Positions 63,291-64,000 of a DNA stretch of 64,000 bases are shown here, in pieces. Source of the DNA: Diplonema papillatum (taxonomy: Eukaryota; Euglenozoa; Diplonemea; Diplonemida; Diplonemidae); NCBI GenBank assembly GCA_030068145.1, contig JAPJBO010000318.1:165318-229317 (forward strand), in the 5' to 3' direction. The notes beneath the pieces are model-generated. The model did not search any database. It was given only the letters and a program-made list of their open reading frames with translations, and was not told the origin of the DNA. The position numbers and the translations under genes are program-made. Position 1 is the stretch's first letter. Each line of letters begins with the position of its first letter.

Positions 63291-63940
63291 GGCGTTCATG
63301 CGAAGAAAGCCGCCAGGGCTTCTTTTCTTTTTCCTTTCATCTGGCGTTCGCAATTCCGGAGCTGAAAAGGGGGATATAGCACCCCCCTTTGTTTTCAAAT
63401 GAACACGCATCCTTTTATCATCGCTTTCTTCCAAGCGAGGAGTGCACACAAACGGAAGCGGGAGAGGGGCGTTTTTCATGCGAAGAAGGCCTGGCCAAAG
63501 TGTTGCCGACAATCAACCGGGGTTGACGTGCAGTCTGGTGTCTTTCGACGCTCCTCGAGTGCACAAACGGAAGCGAGAGAGGGCGCGAGGTAATGTATGC
63601 GAAGAAAAGCCGCCAAGTCACATGAGATGGGGCCCTCTTTTTTTTGGAGCCGTGTGGCCCTATTTACGGGTTATTTCGGCTAAATCGGAAATCCTAAATT
63701 CACGCTTTTTTTGCACTTTTCACGCAGTGCACACTCACACGGAAAGGTTGAGGGACACGGAAAGGTTGAGAGGACACAAAAGACACAGGCGTGGATACGA
63801 AGAAGCGATGGTCAGTTCGCACCAGACGAGTCAAAAAACCTTTTAGAGTGTCAGTTCACATAGAGAAATCCGGGTGACCATAGTCGTAAAGGTTCCTTCT
63901 AAGTAGTCTCTCGGATCTCTAAGTTCACTTAGGGGGAGAA
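63291..63940. other. No gene recognised
   Basis: Repeats parts of 62.0 kb, with CATGCGAAGAA(A/G) motifs near 63298, 63478 and 63596. A core-repeat piece (ATCCGGGTGACCATAGTCG) lies at 63868. Confidence 0.4.
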
Positions 63941-63941
63941 A

Positions 63942-64000
63942 TACTCGACGTGGCTGCTTCGCTTCTCCCTCCATTGGAAGGGAGGAAATATATCGAGGTA
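63942..64000 (+). repeat. SINE-like repeat S1, cut by the window end
   Basis: AATACTCGACGTGGCTGCTTC onward; about 60 bp visible, with a small insertion (TTCTCCCTC). Confidence 0.6.

Overview
The window is eukaryotic nuclear DNA. It has GT-AG introns, tyrosine-recombinase (YR, DIRS/PAT-type) retrotransposons, hAT-type MITEs with 8-bp target duplications, long microsatellites and tandem arrays, and almost no conserved host coding sequence. No rRNA, tRNA, CRISPR array or bacterial-style operon was seen. A repeat-rich protist or alga (for example a chromerid or other alveolate, or a stramenopile) would fit; this is inference from repeat content and gene structure, not an identification.

Layout. 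Positions 1-3.2 kb hold short dispersed repeats and duplicated pieces of a gag-like exon. 3.2-6.5 kb (minus) is a YR retrotransposon in the order gag, YR, RT, RNase H. 6.6-8.1 kb repeats LTR-like and gag-exon pieces. A probable lone host exon sits at 8340-8555 (minus). 8709-14596 (plus) is a second YR retrotransposon with split direct repeats (A1 ... B1A2 ... B2) and damaged ORFs. 14.8-22.6 kb has hAT MITEs, a foldback and a 220/247-bp higher-order satellite that sits inside a MITE. 23.25-25.35 kb is a TIR-bounded element carrying minisatellites and a 230-codon ORF. 25.4-33.6 kb is MITEs, SINE-like repeats and tandem arrays, including 41 almost identical copies of a 40-bp unit.

The main host gene is on the minus strand at 33778-45192: an ADP/ATP-carrier-like (SLC25) protein of about 317 residues in four exons, with introns of about 2.7, 1.1 and 6.6 kb full of repeats. 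The largest intron holds a 3.5-kb transposon that landed inside a (TTGTG)n microsatellite, and that microsatellite abuts the last splice acceptor.

Beyond 45 kb the sequence is mostly repeats: a 240-290-bp tandem block encoding a basic peptide, a 363-bp (TAG)n tract, palindromic MITEs, arrays of a 31-bp and a 43-bp unit that are open in all three frames of one strand, and a SINE-like copy split by a 230-bp ORF-bearing insertion with a 20-bp target duplication. One protein fragment stands out: 55256-55885 (minus) joins the C-terminal half of a ubiquitin-specific protease to an RGLxxH-type zinc finger like those of R2/NeSL-type retrotransposons. All coordinates and reading frames were worked out by eye.
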